This document shows positions 12,063-12,607 of a stretch of 12,607 nucleotides of DNA, in pieces (positions within the stretch are counted from its first letter, which is position 1; the number at the start of each line of letters is the position of its first letter). Position numbers and translations under genes: made by a program. Source of the stretch: Patescibacteria group bacterium (GTDB lineage: Bacteria; Patescibacteriota; Minisyncoccia; JAHIHE01); NCBI GenBank assembly GCA_018896765.1, contig JAHILZ010000060.1:1-12607 (forward strand), read 5' to 3'. The notes under the pieces were generated by a model. It did not search any database and had not been told where the DNA came from. It saw nothing but the letters and a program-made list of their open reading frames with translations.

Positions 12063-12607
12063 ATGGGAAAATTTGTAAAAAAATTTCTTTTTTTTTTAAT
12101 TTTGTTTTTCTCGGCCTTTTATTTTACAAACGCATTGGTGAATAAAGTTTCCGCAGTGCAGGGGTCGGTTACCATTTCCGCGACGGTCAACCCGGTCTGC
12201 GGTAACGGAATTTTGGAAACCGGCGAACAATGCGACGGCGCGGCTCTGGGCGGAGCAACTTGCGCGAGCCGGGGCCATAGCGGCGGGACATTAAGCTGTA
12301 ATTCAAATTGCACTTTTAATGTTTCTAATTGCACTTCAGGCGGAGGCGGAGGAGGCGGGGGTGGTGGTGGAGGATATGTCGCCCCTGTTACCAGCGCTAT
12401 TTTTAACGGCCGAGCTTATCCTAAAAGCACCGTAACACTTCTGAAAGACGCCCAGATTGTCGCGACTACTATCGCGGACGCTAACGCTAATTTTTCCCTC
12501 AATATCAGCGGCCTTTCAGGCGGAAATTATATTTTTGCCGTCTATAGCGAAGACAACAAAGGCAATCGTTCCTCTCTTTTAACTTTTCCTGTTAGTGTAA
12601 CCTCCGG
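12063..12607 (+). CDS. Exported Cys-rich protein with Gly linker (3' partial)
   Basis: The frame from ATG 12063 stays open to the window end (181 codons). It starts with a signal peptide (about 1-31, GKFVKKFLFFLILFFSAFYF..., cleavage after VSA). A cysteine-rich module follows at 46-90, beginning CGNGILETGEQCD, with cysteines at 46, 57, 67, 79, 83 and 90, like the CGNGxxExGExCD repeats of myxobacterial and candidate-phylum surface proteins. Twelve consecutive glycines (93-104) form a linker. From about 108 an Ig-like or carboxypeptidase-regulatory-like domain runs to the edge (AIFNGRAYPKSTVTLLKDAQIVATT...GNYIFAVYSEDNKGNRS). The role is probably at the cell surface; the C-terminus and any anchor are outside the window. 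It follows the terminator-like palindrome at 11997, so it likely has its own promoter in the AT-rich stretch 12026-12062. Confidence 0.85.
   Translation, partial: MGKFVKKFLFFLILFFSAFYFTNALVNKVSAVQGSVTISATVNPVCGNGILETGEQCDGAALGGATCASRGHSGGTLSCNSNCTFNVSNCTSGGGGGGGGGGGGYVAPVTSAIFNGRAYPKSTVTLLKDAQIVATTIADANANFSLNISGLSGGNYIFAVYSEDNKGNRSSLLTFPVSVTS

Noticed and set aside
7802..12607. Sortase (LPxTG-type) anchors on the exported proteins
   Set aside because: No LPxTG-like motif followed by a hydrophobic helix and basic tail was found at the C-termini; only the DUF916-like protein has a C-terminal helix, without the motif.
1..12607. tRNA or rRNA genes
   Set aside because: I saw no cloverleaf-like sequence with a TTC-loop motif or conserved rRNA segment on either strand; gaps are short and filled by repeats and promoters.

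Overview
The window looks like a piece of a Patescibacteria (CPR) genome, most likely Parcubacteria-like. This is inferred from the AT-rich composition, the absence of any strong Shine-Dalgarno site before any gene, and a type IV pilus locus. It is also inferred from extended signal peptides of the form SWIF(S/G)GWPxI...FPPKIQ(E/K)A, which I associate with that lineage. TGA appears to be a stop (end of the YqaA-like gene), so the standard bacterial code fits. All supported genes are on the + strand.

Layout. (1) 1-85 is a heptanucleotide tandem repeat abutting the first start codon. (2) 91-2331 is a tight type IV pilus inner-membrane operon: a PilM-PilN fusion, a PilO-like protein and a small membrane protein, closed by a terminator hairpin. 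(3) 2406-2885 is a YqaA/VTT-type membrane protein, followed by an intergenic imperfect inverted repeat. (4) 3088-5496 is a long U32-family protein (probable RNA-hydroxylation type) whose reading frame has absorbed two different palindromic repeats. (5) 5498-6253 is a REP-associated tyrosine transposase (RAYT) with copies of its presumed palindrome before it, after it and twice inside its coding sequence. (6) 6300-6848 is a NYN-domain nuclease. (7) 6896-12607 is a run of exported or surface proteins: one whose 5' end has been invaded by a GIY-YIG nuclease cassette, two large beta-rich proteins sharing a C-terminal domain, a DUF916-like membrane-anchored protein, and a partial cysteine-rich protein running off the window.

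The strongest discovery is at 6903-7186. A 284-bp segment encoding only a GIY-YIG nuclease has 13-bp perfect terminal inverted repeats and is flanked by a 4-bp TCAA direct repeat. Deleting the segment plus one TCAA rejoins an ATG to a signal-peptide ORF in frame, so this looks like a minimal mobile element inserted in the second and third codons of a secreted-protein gene, making an in-frame nuclease-membrane fusion. Together with the RAYT palindromes and the in-frame repeats in the U32 gene, the window shows several independent small elements tolerated inside coding sequence.

Functionally, the pilus genes would form the PilM/N/O platform. The downstream secreted proteins look like a cell-surface set, perhaps analogous to Gram-positive WxL/DUF916 systems; that analogy is an inference from sequence feel and gene order only.
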